Positions 52,045-61,357 of a DNA stretch of 64,000 nt are shown here, one piece after another. Source of the stretch: Acinetobacter sp. ANC 4178 (lineage in GTDB: Bacteria; Pseudomonadota; Gammaproteobacteria; Pseudomonadales; Moraxellaceae); assembly GCF_004331175.1 (NCBI RefSeq), contig NZ_SJOD01000001.1, forward strand, positions 496,001 to 560,000. The letters are read 5' to 3'. Made by a program: the position numbers and the translations under genes. Within the stretch, counting starts at the first letter, position 1, and every line of letters starts with the position of its first letter. Below the pieces are notes generated by a model. It was not told where the DNA came from, searched no databases, and saw only the letters and a list, made by a program, of their open reading frames with translations.

Positions 52045-54497
52045 AAACTTTGTAAAGGTGGGATATCACAGAGATAACTCAAACGATAACGCCCAATCAA
52101 TGCGCACAACAACATCATACTCACAGGTAAAATTAACCAGATTTCCCAATGTGCCTGAATGCTTAGATTCATTCGATAACTGGCAATCGCACTGATCAAT
52201 TCGGCAAAGAAACAAGCCACAATACCTGCTAACAACCCCATAAAGCCAATTTCTAATGTCAGCATATTTTTGAGCATACGTTTAGAACTACCAAATGAAC
52301 GAAGTAAAGCCACTTCCCTTTTACGCTCATCCATCAATAAATTAAGGCAGGCAATTAAGACCAAAATGCCTGCAAGGCTCACCAGTGCAGCCAGAATGGT
52401 CACGACCTGAATTAACACATTCATCAAGCGCTTAATTTCATCCAGTATTAAACCCACATCAATAAACACGGTATTACTAAATTGCTGAATCAATTGTATC
52501 AGTTGCGGTTTATCTTGCTCTGGGACATAAAAACTCCCCAAATAACTACCTGCATTTTCATCCAATGTTTGCGGTGAAAAAATAAAGAAAAAGTTTGGGC
52601 TAAAACTTTCCCATTCAACTTGTCTTAAATTTATCACTTTGGCCTGTAACAAGCCTTCAGGCAAACTAAAGCTTAACCGATCACCCACCTGTATACCCAA
52701 TTCTGCGGCAGTTTTCGCTTCAACAGAAACCTCCCCAACAGCAGTGAACTTTGCTTGCCCTTGTACAATTTTATTGTCTGTTGGCAAGCTGCTACTTTGC
52801 GTCAGGTTTAACTCACGACGTAAGGAGTTATTTTCCTTAACCAATTGCTCCGAAAAAGGTTGTTCATTTTTGGCCACCAATCGACCTCGAATATTCGGGT
52901 ACAAGGGTGTGCTGTTCCAGCCATGTGCTTGTAATTGCTGCTTGAATTGGGGGACATCAAATGGCGGTAAACCATACACAAACTGATTGGGCGTACCTTG
53001 TGGCAACTGTTGTTGCCAACGTTCTAACAAATCTGTACGCAGGACTGCCAATACGGTAATCAAGCTTAGTCCTAATGCCAAAGCGGTAATCTGAAATGCA
53101 GTCTGATAAGGTACTTTGACATAAGCCGAAACTGCCATTTTTAAGCGTTTTAAAGCTTTTAAAACCAGCCAGACCAAAACATATAAGAGCGCACTTAGGG
53201 CAATAATGCCGCCAATGACTAAACTGGTTAGCAGTAAATTCTCTGTAAGGATAAGACTAAAAACAAATAAACTCAGCGTGCCAGACAGTAAGGTCCACAA
53301 CAAAACTTGCGTAGATTGTGTTTTCTGACGAATCACTCGGATTGGTGGGGTGTACATCAACTGCCACAAATTCGGCAAAATAAAACCAGTTAACACTACC
53401 GCACTGGTCAATATGGCAACTGGCAACGGTCCTTTCAACATTGCCCATGCAGAAAATTGAAACTGCAAATTTGGAATCAGTTGTAGCATGAGTTGTAACA
53501 ATCCATACCCCAAAGCCATTCCAAGCAACACCCCAAGCAAAATGGCAATGCCCAATATAACCAACAAAAGATAGGCGTAGACTTTTAAGATTTGGGTTTT
53601 GGAAGCGCCCATACAACGCAATAAAGCAATATAGTCTTGGTTTTGCTGTACATAGCGTTGACTGGTCAATGCAATTGCAATACCACACAGCAAAATGGTC
53701 AAGATATTGGCCAACTGTAAAAAGGTATCTAAATTCTCAATCGGACGCATCAGACGAGTATTGCCTTCAGTGGCATTTCGCAGTTTCAAACCATTGGTAT
53801 CTTCAGCATTAACAACCTTGGATTGTTTTCTTGCTTGTTGCTGCTTAAATTGCGTTTGAAACTGTTGAATATTATTTACATCGCCTGCCATAAGTAGACG
53901 GTAATCAATTCGGCTACCGACTTGAATGGCATTGGTGCCTGCAATATCTTGTTGTGCAATCATCACCGTTGGTGAAAAACCCGAAAAACCAAGTTCCTGA
54001 TTGGAGTCATGCTGAATCTTTGCGGTGACTTTAAACGTGCCATCGGCAATTTGAATTTGGTCTCCCAACTTTACCCGTAATAAGTCCATCACCCGTGGAC
54101 TTAACCAAACTTCCCCACTTTGAATAGGGTGATGGAGCTCGGGTTGTAACTGAAGTTTACCCCGCAGCGGGAAATGTGCATCTACTGCTTTTACATTCAC
54201 CATGACAAATTGCGACTCAGTATGTGCCATGGAGTTAAACATAGTGACTTGCGACTGTTTTAAATGTAAGGCCGTCGCCTGATCTTTCCAGCGTTGTTCA
54301 ATTGCAGCCTGATCCGACAATACCAAATCTGCCGCCATCAGCTCTGCGGCTTGTAAAGTCACTGCATTCTGGATTTGCTCATTACTAAATTTCAGTGCTG
54401 TGGTTACACTAATGGCCAGTACCAAAGCAATAATCAGCAAATACATTCCACTACTTTTCAGACTTTGCTGCAATAAAGGTCGAAATAGAGCACTCAT
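52023..54497 (-). CDS. ybbP: ABC transporter permease YbbP (FtsX-like, two modules)
   Basis: 824-residue inner-membrane protein, similar in size to E. coli YbbP. The N-terminal helix (YLLIIALVLAISVTTALKFS), a large periplasmic MacB-like domain, an FtsX helix block (~260-480), a second periplasmic domain and a C-terminal FtsX block with DERKREVALLRSFGSSKRMLKNMLTLE make the duplicated FtsX topology. It pairs with YbbA; together they are a type VII-like ABC system thought to act on envelope lipoproteins or esterase substrates. Its start overlaps the ybbA stop by four bases (ATGA). Confidence 0.9.
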   Translation of the reverse strand: MSALFRPLLQQSLKSSGMYLLIIALVLAISVTTALKFSNEQIQNAVTLQAAELMAADLVLSDQAAIEQRWKDQATALHLKQSQVTMFNSMAHTESQFVMVNVKAVDAHFPLRGKLQLQPELHHPIQSGEVWLSPRVMDLLRVKLGDQIQIADGTFKVTAKIQHDSNQELGFSGFSPTVMIAQQDIAGTNAIQVGSRIDYRLLMAGDVNNIQQFQTQFKQQQARKQSKVVNAEDTNGLKLRNATEGNTRLMRPIENLDTFLQLANILTILLCGIAIALTSQRYVQQNQDYIALLRCMGASKTQILKVYAYLLLVILGIAILLGVLLGMALGYGLLQLMLQLIPNLQFQFSAWAMLKGPLPVAILTSAVVLTGFILPNLWQLMYTPPIRVIRQKTQSTQVLLWTLLSGTLSLFVFSLILTENLLLTSLVIGGIIALSALLYVLVWLVLKALKRLKMAVSAYVKVPYQTAFQITALALGLSLITVLAVLRTDLLERWQQQLPQGTPNQFVYGLPPFDVPQFKQQLQAHGWNSTPLYPNIRGRLVAKNEQPFSEQLVKENNSLRRELNLTQSSSLPTDNKIVQGQAKFTAVGEVSVEAKTAAELGIQVGDRLSFSLPEGLLQAKVINLRQVEWESFSPNFFFIFSPQTLDENAGSYLGSFYVPEQDKPQLIQLIQQFSNTVFIDVGLILDEIKRLMNVLIQVVTILAALVSLAGILVLIACLNLLMDERKREVALLRSFGSSKRMLKNMLTLEIGFMGLLAGIVACFFAELISAIASYRMNLSIQAHWEIWLILPVSMMLLCALIGRYRLSYLCDIPPLQSLREMNQS

Positions 54498-55198
54498 ACG
54501 TGATCACCACCCTGCACGTGTTCATGCAACTGACCTTCAAATAAATGCACATGACGCTGACATTGTCTTGCCAATTTCAAATCATGCGTAACTAACACCA
54601 AGGTGGTGCCTAGTTCTTGATTTAAAGCAAATAACAATTGCTCAATGTCTTTGGCTGTTTGACTGTCTAGATTTCCTGTCGGTTCGTCTGCAAAAATAAT
54701 TTTAGGCTGGCTAATTAAAGCACGTGCAATTGCCACACGTTGCTGCTCTCCACCTGAAAGCACTTTAGGTGTTTGTTCTGCCTGTCGCTCTAACCCGACC
54801 TTTTTCAGCAAAGCCAACGCTTGTTGTTCTGCCTCCGCATATTGAAAATTAGCGTGTAAACGCAAAGGCAACATCACATTTTCCAATGCGGTTAAATGTG
54901 GTAAAAGCTGAAAAGATTGAAAAACAAAACCAATATATTTTAAACGGACAAGCGCTCGCTGTTCTTCATTGAGCGCAGAAATATTTTCTCCACAAACAGT
55001 TAATTCACCACCACTGGCTTGGTCTAAAGTGGCCAAAATCCCCAATAAAGTCGACTTACCAGAACCTGAACGACCAGTAATAGCAATTTGTTCGCCTTCC
55101 ATAATATCGAGATTTAAATTTTCAAAAATTGAGAGATTTTTATCTGCAAGTTGTATTTTTTGTGTCAAATTCTGGGCAGAAATTACGGCTTGTGGCAT
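54494..55198 (-). CDS. ybbA: ABC transporter ATP-binding protein YbbA
   Basis: 234-residue ATPase of the MacB/LolD type. Walker [13 protein letters not shown], the Q-loop in [21 protein letters not shown], the signature [15 protein letters not shown], Walker [17 protein letters not shown], and the H-loop [10 protein letters not shown]. It pairs with YbbP through a four-base overlap. The divergent neighbour tesA lies 43 bases away, the same arrangement as in E. coli (tesA-ybbAP). Confidence 0.93.
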   Translation of the reverse strand: MPQAVISAQNLTQKIQLADKNLSIFENLNLDIMEGEQIAITGRSGSGKSTLLGILATLDQASGGELTVCGENISALNEEQRALVRLKYIGFVFQSFQLLPHLTALENVMLPLRLHANFQYAEAEQQALALLKKVGLERQAEQTPKVLSGGEQQRVAIARALISQPKIIFADEPTGNLDSQTAKDIEQLLFALNQELGTTLVLVTHDLKLARQCQRHVHLFEGQLHEHVQGGDHV

Positions 55199-55241
55199 GA
55201 TAAATCTCTCTTCTATTGTGCTCAGGTTTTCGTCAGTTACT

Positions 55242-55871
55242 ATGCGTCAATATCGTTTTAAAGTATTCGTTTATTCTTGGGTAATGGGACTCACGCTCTG
55301 CCTAAGCCCAATGACGGCTTCAGCTAAAACTATTCTGATTCTCGGTGATAGTATTAGCGCAGGTTATGGCCTACAGCCACAACAAGGATGGGTCACACAG
55401 TTACAAAAACGATTAGACCAACAGTATCCGAAACAGCATCAAGTGGTCAATGCAAGTGTGAGTGGTGAAACTACCAGCGGTGCTTTAGCACGTTTACCCA
55501 AATTACTTGCAACTTATAAGCCAAGTGTTGTGGTCATCGAACTGGGAGGAAACGATGGTTTACGTGGTCAACCCCCGCAAATGATTCAACAAAATCTAGC
55601 GCGTTTAGTTGAACAAAGCCAAAAGGCGAAAGCGAAAGTCGTTTTATTTGGAATGAAAATTCCGCCAAATTATGGCACTGCCTATAGCAAGGCTTTTGAA
55701 CAGAACTACACTGTTATCAGTCAACGTTATCAGGTGAAATTACTGCCTTTCTTTTTAGAAGGCATCGCAGGTTATAAAAATTTAATGCAAAACGATTTAA
55801 TTCATCCGAATGCACAAGCACAAGTAAAGTTATTAAATCTCGCTTATCCATACATTAAAGGCGCTTTATAA
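55242..55871 (+). CDS. tesA: TesA-type SGNH esterase / lysophospholipase L1
   Basis: 209-residue periplasmic hydrolase. The signal peptide (FKVFVYSWVMGLTLCLS to TASA) precedes the SGNH blocks: block I LGDSISAGYG (Ser nucleophile), block II NASVSGETTSGAL, block III ELGGNDGLRG (Asn) and block V DLIHPN (Asp-His). It acts on lysophospholipids, thioesters or simple esters. The ATG at 55242 is preferred to longer frames that overlap ybbA. It is divergent from ybbA. The last codons belong to a perfect palindrome that works as terminator. Confidence 0.93.
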   Translation: MRQYRFKVFVYSWVMGLTLCLSPMTASAKTILILGDSISAGYGLQPQQGWVTQLQKRLDQQYPKQHQVVNASVSGETTSGALARLPKLLATYKPSVVVIELGGNDGLRGQPPQMIQQNLARLVEQSQKAKAKVVLFGMKIPPNYGTAYSKAFEQNYTVISQRYQVKLLPFFLEGIAGYKNLMQNDLIHPNAQAQVKLLNLAYPYIKGAL

Positions 55872-55882
55872 AGCGCCTTTAA
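55857..55882 (+). terminator. Palindromic terminator overlapping the tesA stop codon
   Basis: A perfect 24-base palindrome (55857-55880) whose centre holds the tesA stop TAA (55869-55871). Its arms AAAGGCGCTTTA/TAAAGCGCCTTT also code the last Lys-Gly-Ala-Leu residues. Confidence 0.8.
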
Positions 55883-55912
55883 TCACATCCATATTTTTAT
55901 AGATCAGATGTC

Positions 55913-56542
55913 TTAGAAATCAAAAAAAATCACTTCACCTGTTTCGAGTGAATATTCGGCACCCACAACAATCATCTTGCCTTTCGCAATTAATTGTTCC
56001 AATACAGCCGAACCATGACGTAATTGATTAACAGAAGCAAATACATTTGAACGGACAGCGTGGTTCGAAAGTTTTTTCAAATCGTTTTTCAACTCAGTTT
56101 GCATCAAGGTTTCAACTGATGGACGCACACGGTTCACAATCGACATCAAATTATTTGATGGTGGGCAGTCTGGGTTCATTAAAGTGTCAATGGTCGCTTG
56201 AATAGCACCACAATGACTATGACCAAGAACAACGACCACGGCGCAGTCATAACGTTCGGCAGCAAATTCCACACTCCCCACTTGTGAAGGTGCAACCACA
56301 TTACCCGCAACACGAATGACAAATAGATCACCTAAGCCTTGATCGAAAACCATCTCGGCAGGAACACGCGAGTCTGAACAACCAAGTATAATTGCAAAAG
56401 GATTTTGATCTTCTGCCATTTCAGCACGTTCTTGATGCGTCAATTGTTTAGGGAGGGTTGTTTCCCCAGAAACAAAACGTTGGTTTCCTTTTTTAAGACG
56501 GTCTAATGCTTCTTGAGCCGTTAGCATTCTTTTTTCCACCAT
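55913..56542 (-). CDS. Beta-class carbonic anhydrase
   Basis: About 209 residues from the ATG at 56542; another ATG five codons later and a longer frame to 56593 are possible. Zinc ligands are in LGCSDSRVPAE (Cys, Asp-Arg pair) and VVLGHSHCGAIQA (His, Cys), with the conserved VRVAGNVVAPSQVGSVEFA-like block between. It interconverts CO2 and bicarbonate in the cytoplasm, supplying carboxylases. It is convergent with tesA; a short AT-rich region upstream holds its promoter. Confidence 0.92.
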   Translation of the reverse strand: MVEKRMLTAQEALDRLKKGNQRFVSGETTLPKQLTHQERAEMAEDQNPFAIILGCSDSRVPAEMVFDQGLGDLFVIRVAGNVVAPSQVGSVEFAAERYDCAVVVVLGHSHCGAIQATIDTLMNPDCPPSNNLMSIVNRVRPSVETLMQTELKNDLKKLSNHAVRSNVFASVNQLRHGSAVLEQLIAKGKMIVVGAEYSLETGEVIFFDF

Positions 56543-56844
56543 GATTTGAAGTTTTAATATTCTAATACCAGCCAAAATGAATGTCACTTGCAAAAACGAA
56601 TACCACTCGGCATTTTTAGATTGGCAAAAAAGTTCAAATGCTTTTTGCCATTATGTTGAAGCCAATCACATTATTTTATTTTTATATCAATCATTTCAAT
56701 AAACTTGTTCGTGACATTCTATTGATTGTATTTACAATAGTTCAACATAAAGTCAAAGATCATTCTTTATACCCATTTCAGTATTTTGACAGTTTCAAAA
56801 ATAGATTTCATACAACAAAATTTTAGTGACAAGGATTCAAGTCA

Positions 56845-57873
56845 ATGACACAAACTAGTAAATATTTTTCTCATTTTGTTACTGCAATGGGAATCCTAAT
56901 TACAATGTCATTGCCCAATGTTGCTTCTGCTAAACCCCTACAGCTTTCTTCTGAGCAAATTTCACTACAAAACTATCTACAACAAGAACGTGAAGATTGC
57001 GGATTAAAGACCAAAACGCTTAAAGTGGGTGATATTTTTTGGAGCTATAACGAAGGCGGTTCGAGCCAAAAACCCACTGTTTTACTGATCCATGGGATTG
57101 GAGGAAATCGTGACAACTGGAACCGTGTTGCTTCTTATCTCACCCCCAACTACCATGTGATTGTGCCCGACTTACCCATTTATGGGGACACTAAAGTTCC
57201 ATCCAATTTTGATATTGCTGTTCCAAATGTCACCTCTAGCCTTCGGCAATTTGCAGAAGCCATAGATATAGAAAATAAATTGAATATCGCAGGTCACTCT
57301 TTAGGTGGTTCAATTGCTACACTCTATGCTGCGCAATATCCTTTTGATACACAAAGTTTATTTCTATTAAATAGTGCAGGCATCTATAAAAAAGCCAATA
57401 CGCCCTACAGTAAAGACCCTAATTTTTTAAAGCATATTATTGTGTCAAAACCAGGTGATTATGATGAGGTTCGGCATCAGATTATGCAAAACCCACCTAA
57501 GCTTTCGCCAGAACTCAAACATGCCAAAGAGCAACTCCTGATTGCACAAGCAGGCAGAAATAATCTGGTCATTGAGCAAATTTCGACATTAAACCGAATC
57601 TATACCCCTGAAACATTTGCCCGAATTACTCGAAATGTAGAAGCGCCAACTTTAATTCTATGGGGCAAACAAGATAAAATTTTTAATGTTGAAGTTGCAG
57701 ATGAATTAAAATCTCTGTTGAAACGTGCTGAGGCACCTGTCATTCTGAACAATGTAGGTCATATGCCTTTGTTGGAAGCAGATAAACAAGTCGCAAATTA
57801 CTATCTTCCGTTTCTTGCAAAAACCCAAAGTCTGAAAAATCCATTGGCAGACCAACTGATTCCCTTACATTAA
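56845..57873 (+). CDS. Secreted alpha/beta hydrolase (lipase/esterase-like)
   Basis: 342 residues with a signal peptide (HFVTAMGILITMSLPNVASA, cleaved before KPL). The oxyanion motif is LLIHGIGGNRDNW, the nucleophile elbow IAGHSLGGSIATLYA, the acid in LILWGKQDKIFN, and the His in NVGHMPLLEADKQV. It resembles the lipase-3-like alpha/beta hydrolases of Moraxella and Acinetobacter. A likely role is hydrolysis of esters or lipids in the periplasm or outside. A GACAAGGATTC ribosome site precedes the ATG. The next gene begins 12 bases downstream. Confidence 0.85.
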   Translation: MTQTSKYFSHFVTAMGILITMSLPNVASAKPLQLSSEQISLQNYLQQEREDCGLKTKTLKVGDIFWSYNEGGSSQKPTVLLIHGIGGNRDNWNRVASYLTPNYHVIVPDLPIYGDTKVPSNFDIAVPNVTSSLRQFAEAIDIENKLNIAGHSLGGSIATLYAAQYPFDTQSLFLLNSAGIYKKANTPYSKDPNFLKHIIVSKPGDYDEVRHQIMQNPPKLSPELKHAKEQLLIAQAGRNNLVIEQISTLNRIYTPETFARITRNVEAPTLILWGKQDKIFNVEVADELKSLLKRAEAPVILNNVGHMPLLEADKQVANYYLPFLAKTQSLKNPLADQLIPLH

Positions 57874-57885
57874 ATTTGAACTTTT

Positions 57886-58896
57886 ATGCAAAAACACCCA
57901 ATGATTGAGCAACTGATTGAAGCTCATCTGCAATTTTTAAATGATGAATTTACTCATTCAGATACCATTAAGAATGAGTTTGTTGAATTCTATCATTGGC
58001 TTAGAAAGCAAAATTTAAAACAGATTTGGACTGTTGAGCAGATTCATCAATTGATTGACCAGCAGATATTGAATACACCTGCCAGTGATTTTTTAATTGA
58101 ACAAATTGCAGAGCATATTCGCTTTGCACTGGTGCACCCTGCAAATGACCAGACCAAAATCGCAGATGCGATTCCTGTGCTTACGGTCGATAAAATTGCC
58201 CAATACGTCGCCAGTAAAAGTGGGCATCGTCAACGTTTAATTCATACTGTAGTGAACAATCCTGCTTTCGCTGCCATGATTACACAACTCATTCAGCACG
58301 CGATTCATGACTATTTAGACAACTCGGTGATGGTCAAGCATGTGCCGGGTGTTTCTCGTTTTATGAAAATGGGGAAATCTGTTTTAGAAAGTGTGACAGA
58401 TTCAAACTTAGATCAAGCGATTCAGCATTATTTGCAGAAAAATATTCAGAAACTCAGTCAAATGAGCGAGCAAGTGTTAAATCAGCATTTTAATGACGAT
58501 AAGCTTTATCACTTTCAAGCCAATTTATGGCATAAAATCAAAGATTTAAATCTAAATGTTTTAAAAAATTATATTGAGGTTGATGACTTGCCTCAAACAG
58601 TTGGTTTAGGTCATGAAATTTGGGATCACTTACGTCAAAGTGAATACTTAGAACAGCAAGTGAAAGATGGTATCTCTGCATGGTATGCACGCAATCAAGA
58701 CCGAAGTTTTGATTTATTGTTTCGTGACTTAAATATTGATGAAGCATTAATCCAAAATCAGTTACAACATCTGTTAGAACCGATTATTCAGAATATGCTG
58801 CAATCAGATTACCTCACTCAACGTGCCCGTCATTATTTAGAAAAGTTCTATTATTCCGACAGTACCTTAGCAATCTTGAAAAAAGGCGCTGAATAG
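57886..58896 (+). CDS. Unrecognised 336-residue helical protein
   Basis: No family recognised. The protein is almost all helical, without signal peptide or membrane segment. It contains regularly spaced hydrophobic stretches (IEQLIEAHLQFLND, SDFLIEQIAEHIRFAL, NPAFAAMITQLIQHAIHDYL, EQVLNQHFNDDKL, LLEPIIQNMLQSDYLTQRARHYLEKFY) that look like repeated helix pairs. It starts 12 bases after the secreted hydrolase and should be co-transcribed with it. Its last codons and stop lie inside a terminator hairpin. Confidence 0.75.
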   Translation: MQKHPMIEQLIEAHLQFLNDEFTHSDTIKNEFVEFYHWLRKQNLKQIWTVEQIHQLIDQQILNTPASDFLIEQIAEHIRFALVHPANDQTKIADAIPVLTVDKIAQYVASKSGHRQRLIHTVVNNPAFAAMITQLIQHAIHDYLDNSVMVKHVPGVSRFMKMGKSVLESVTDSNLDQAIQHYLQKNIQKLSQMSEQVLNQHFNDDKLYHFQANLWHKIKDLNLNVLKNYIEVDDLPQTVGLGHEIWDHLRQSEYLEQQVKDGISAWYARNQDRSFDLLFRDLNIDEALIQNQLQHLLEPIIQNMLQSDYLTQRARHYLEKFYYSDSTLAILKKGAE

Positions 58897-58906
58897 CGCC
58901 TTTTTG
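58881..58906 (+). terminator. Terminator overlapping the stop codon of the 336-residue protein gene
   Basis: AAAAGGCGCT (58881-58890), loop GAAT, AGCGCCTTTT with T-run. The TAG stop lies in the loop and right arm. The arms are almost the same as those of the tesA terminator. Confidence 0.92.
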
Positions 58907-58924
58907 TTCTACATTTAAGTCAAC

Positions 58925-61153
58925 TTAAAACTCATATTTCAGGCTTGCATAATAAGCACGACCTGGTTCGTTATAAGTTTGATTCACTGTGTTATCACGT
59001 AATAACTTTTCATCAAACAAATTGCTAACACCCACACGACTGCTAATTTGATCCGTGAATTTATAGCCTACATTAATGCCTGCTATACCATAACTTTTCA
59101 CAGCAGTAACATTCATAGCGCCATTTTCAGTATTCGATTCTGCATATTGACGTGGCTTTTGGCGACCATACTGGGTATATACAAAGTTCACATCCATGGC
59201 ATCGGTCACGTTATAGTTAAAGATGGAGTTAATCGTGTAATTCGGCACAATTGACAGCGGATTACCTGTTTTTTTATTCTCCGAATCCATCATATACGTT
59301 ACATTATTGGTCCAACTTGCATTATCAAAGCTTAAAGTTACACTTCCCTCAAGCCCTTGAATCAATGCTTCAGGCACATTTTCCCACTGTAAAATGTTAT
59401 GACCCGCTGCTGAAGTGGCTAAAACCGTTTCACCTGCTGTGATTTTATTTTCATAATCATTTCTAAACCACGTTAAGCTGGCATTGACCATATCTTTTTC
59501 AAATTGAACGCCCAATTCTTTATTAATTGAGGTTTCAGGTTTTAGATCCGCATTACCAATTAAATAACATTGAGAAATTTGTGTGGCTTTAATTGGGCAA
59601 CCATTACCACGGGTATATAACAAATAACCTTCTGAAGTTTGATACATATTTGGCGCTTTATACGCTTTGGCAATGCCACCTTTCAAGGTAAAGTAATCGC
59701 CCAGTTTTTGGGTAATGTTTAAACTTGGACTCCAATTTGAACCTGATTTATCATGATCATCGAAACGTACACCAAGAACTAAATCTGTACTATCTGTCAC
59801 CTTAAAGTTATCTTCAATATAAGCAGAAGCAATTCGTGATTGCATGCTTTCACGGTCAGCAGATAAGTTAATGAGTCCTGAAGCATCGGTTTGTACTGTA
59901 CTCGATGGATCGGTGAAATCATCTTCGATCCATTCAGCACCCACAGTTAAAACTTGAGGAACAACAATCTCTAAAGGGATGTTAGCTTCTGCATTAAAAC
60001 GTAAGGTCTCTAATGTTGAAGTCTTTTTATTAAATGAGTTTGGACTCCCTTCTGGCCCACCAGCAAGGGATTCTGGAATACGTTTATTCTTGGTTTTATC
60101 GTATTGTGCGATGAGTTTAGTATCGCCCCAGTCCCATTTTCCTTCATGCGTTAAGGCATAACTGTCACGATACATGGTATTGGTTTCTAGACCCAATAGG
60201 CCTCGGACATAATCTGCATTGCTAAAGCTGCCCCCTATACCCGCAGCATCAAAGTTACTGTTTTGAATATCACCTGTATATTCATTGCCTTGTCGACCTG
60301 TCGCAATATCGAGTAAAAGGGTTTGCTGATCATTGACTTGCCATGCCAGTCGTCCTGCAATATCTTGATTCTCTACGCCTTCACGTCCCGCAGCACGCGT
60401 TCCTGATTCAGTGACAGGGTTAATGTCTGCTGCATCTGCATCCGTCTGGTTGTAATTACCATACAATCGGTAAGACAATACATCTTTTACAATCGGACCA
60501 CTTAGATTAAAGCCAACACGATTGGTTGCTCCTTCTTTAGAATCTTCTGGCTGATTGGTATAAAGCTCAACTGAACCATGCACTTCATTGGTCACTTTCT
60601 TGGTCTTAATATTGACCACACCACCCATGGCACCTGAACCATAACGCGCAGCTGCTGGCCCACGTAACACTTCAATCGATTCAATTGCATCTGCGGGAAC
60701 CCAGTTTGAATCTCCACGCGTATCACGTTCACCACGCCAACCATAACGAACTGAGTTTCTTGAATTAACAGGCTTACCATCAATCAAAATTAAGGTATTT
60801 TCCGGCCCCATACCACGAATATCAATTTGGCGGTTATTGCCACGTTGTCCAGTTGCACTGTTACCTGTCAAATTCACACCAGGCATACGACGTACATATT
60901 CAGAAATGTCATTCACTACAGGAAGCTTATCCAAATCTTCTGCTGTAATGATAGATACCCCTAAGGATTGCTTTACTTGCTCTTCGGCAGTCAACACAAT
61001 TTTTTCAAGTTTGGTTGAATCTGGCTGTTGTGTCGTAATTTGCGTAGTTGAAGAAGTTTGCTGTTCTGTCTGTAAATCTTCAGCATGACTGATCACACTC
61101 ATAGCCGACAAAATTGAAAAAGCTAATGCTGATTGGACAATACGTCTGTTCAT
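58925..61153 (-). CDS. fepA: FepA-like TonB-dependent catecholate siderophore receptor
   Basis: 742 residues from the ATG at 61153, with GGGGTATTTGT before it and a signal peptide (VQSALAFSILSAMSVISHA). The plug has SLGVSIITAEDLDKLPVVNDISEYVRRMPGVNLTGN, then GQRGNNRQIDIRGMGPENTL, LIDGKPVNSRNSVRYGWRGE and VLRGPAAARYGSGAMGGVVNI, all very close to E. coli FepA from memory. The 22-strand barrel ends in YYASLKYEF. It imports ferric enterobactin-type siderophores with TonB-ExbBD. Orthologues in Acinetobacter may carry other names such as PirA. A Fur box lies upstream. No siderophore synthesis genes are in this window. Confidence 0.88.
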   Translation of the reverse strand: MNRRIVQSALAFSILSAMSVISHAEDLQTEQQTSSTTQITTQQPDSTKLEKIVLTAEEQVKQSLGVSIITAEDLDKLPVVNDISEYVRRMPGVNLTGNSATGQRGNNRQIDIRGMGPENTLILIDGKPVNSRNSVRYGWRGERDTRGDSNWVPADAIESIEVLRGPAAARYGSGAMGGVVNIKTKKVTNEVHGSVELYTNQPEDSKEGATNRVGFNLSGPIVKDVLSYRLYGNYNQTDADAADINPVTESGTRAAGREGVENQDIAGRLAWQVNDQQTLLLDIATGRQGNEYTGDIQNSNFDAAGIGGSFSNADYVRGLLGLETNTMYRDSYALTHEGKWDWGDTKLIAQYDKTKNKRIPESLAGGPEGSPNSFNKKTSTLETLRFNAEANIPLEIVVPQVLTVGAEWIEDDFTDPSSTVQTDASGLINLSADRESMQSRIASAYIEDNFKVTDSTDLVLGVRFDDHDKSGSNWSPSLNITQKLGDYFTLKGGIAKAYKAPNMYQTSEGYLLYTRGNGCPIKATQISQCYLIGNADLKPETSINKELGVQFEKDMVNASLTWFRNDYENKITAGETVLATSAAGHNILQWENVPEALIQGLEGSVTLSFDNASWTNNVTYMMDSENKKTGNPLSIVPNYTINSIFNYNVTDAMDVNFVYTQYGRQKPRQYAESNTENGAMNVTAVKSYGIAGINVGYKFTDQISSRVGVSNLFDEKLLRDNTVNQTYNEPGRAYYASLKYEF

Positions 61154-61243
61154 ACAAATACCCCAAAAGTGTGGAAGATAGAAAAAAACGTGAAATTTCG
61201 GTTTCAGAGTGTAACAAACATAAATATAAATGCAATTATTATT

Positions 61244-61262
61244 AATAACAATTCTCATTACC
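61244..61262 (-). promoter_or_regulatory. Fur box of the FepA-like receptor gene
   Basis: Read on the minus strand, GGTAATGAGAATTGTTATT matches the 19-base Fur consensus at 14 positions. It lies about 90 bases before the ATG of the receptor gene, so repression by iron is very likely. Confidence 0.8.
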
Positions 61263-61305
61263 ATTAATTATTCTTTAAAATCCACGTAATTTTGTATAAA
61301 ACAGC

Positions 61306-61336
61306 CATAAAAAAACCTCCATGCTATGGAGGTTTC
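61306..61336 (-). terminator. Terminator of nfuA
   Basis: AAACCTCCAT, 3-base loop, ATGGAGGTTT on both strands, with the A-run at 61308-61315 giving a T-run on the minus strand. Confidence 0.9.
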
Positions 61337-61357
61337 TGATGCATTACATTCAAGTAT

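Noticed and set aside
54969..55241. Long 5' extension of the tesA frame
   Set aside because: It overlaps ybbA on the other strand; the signal peptide starts at the ATG at 55242.
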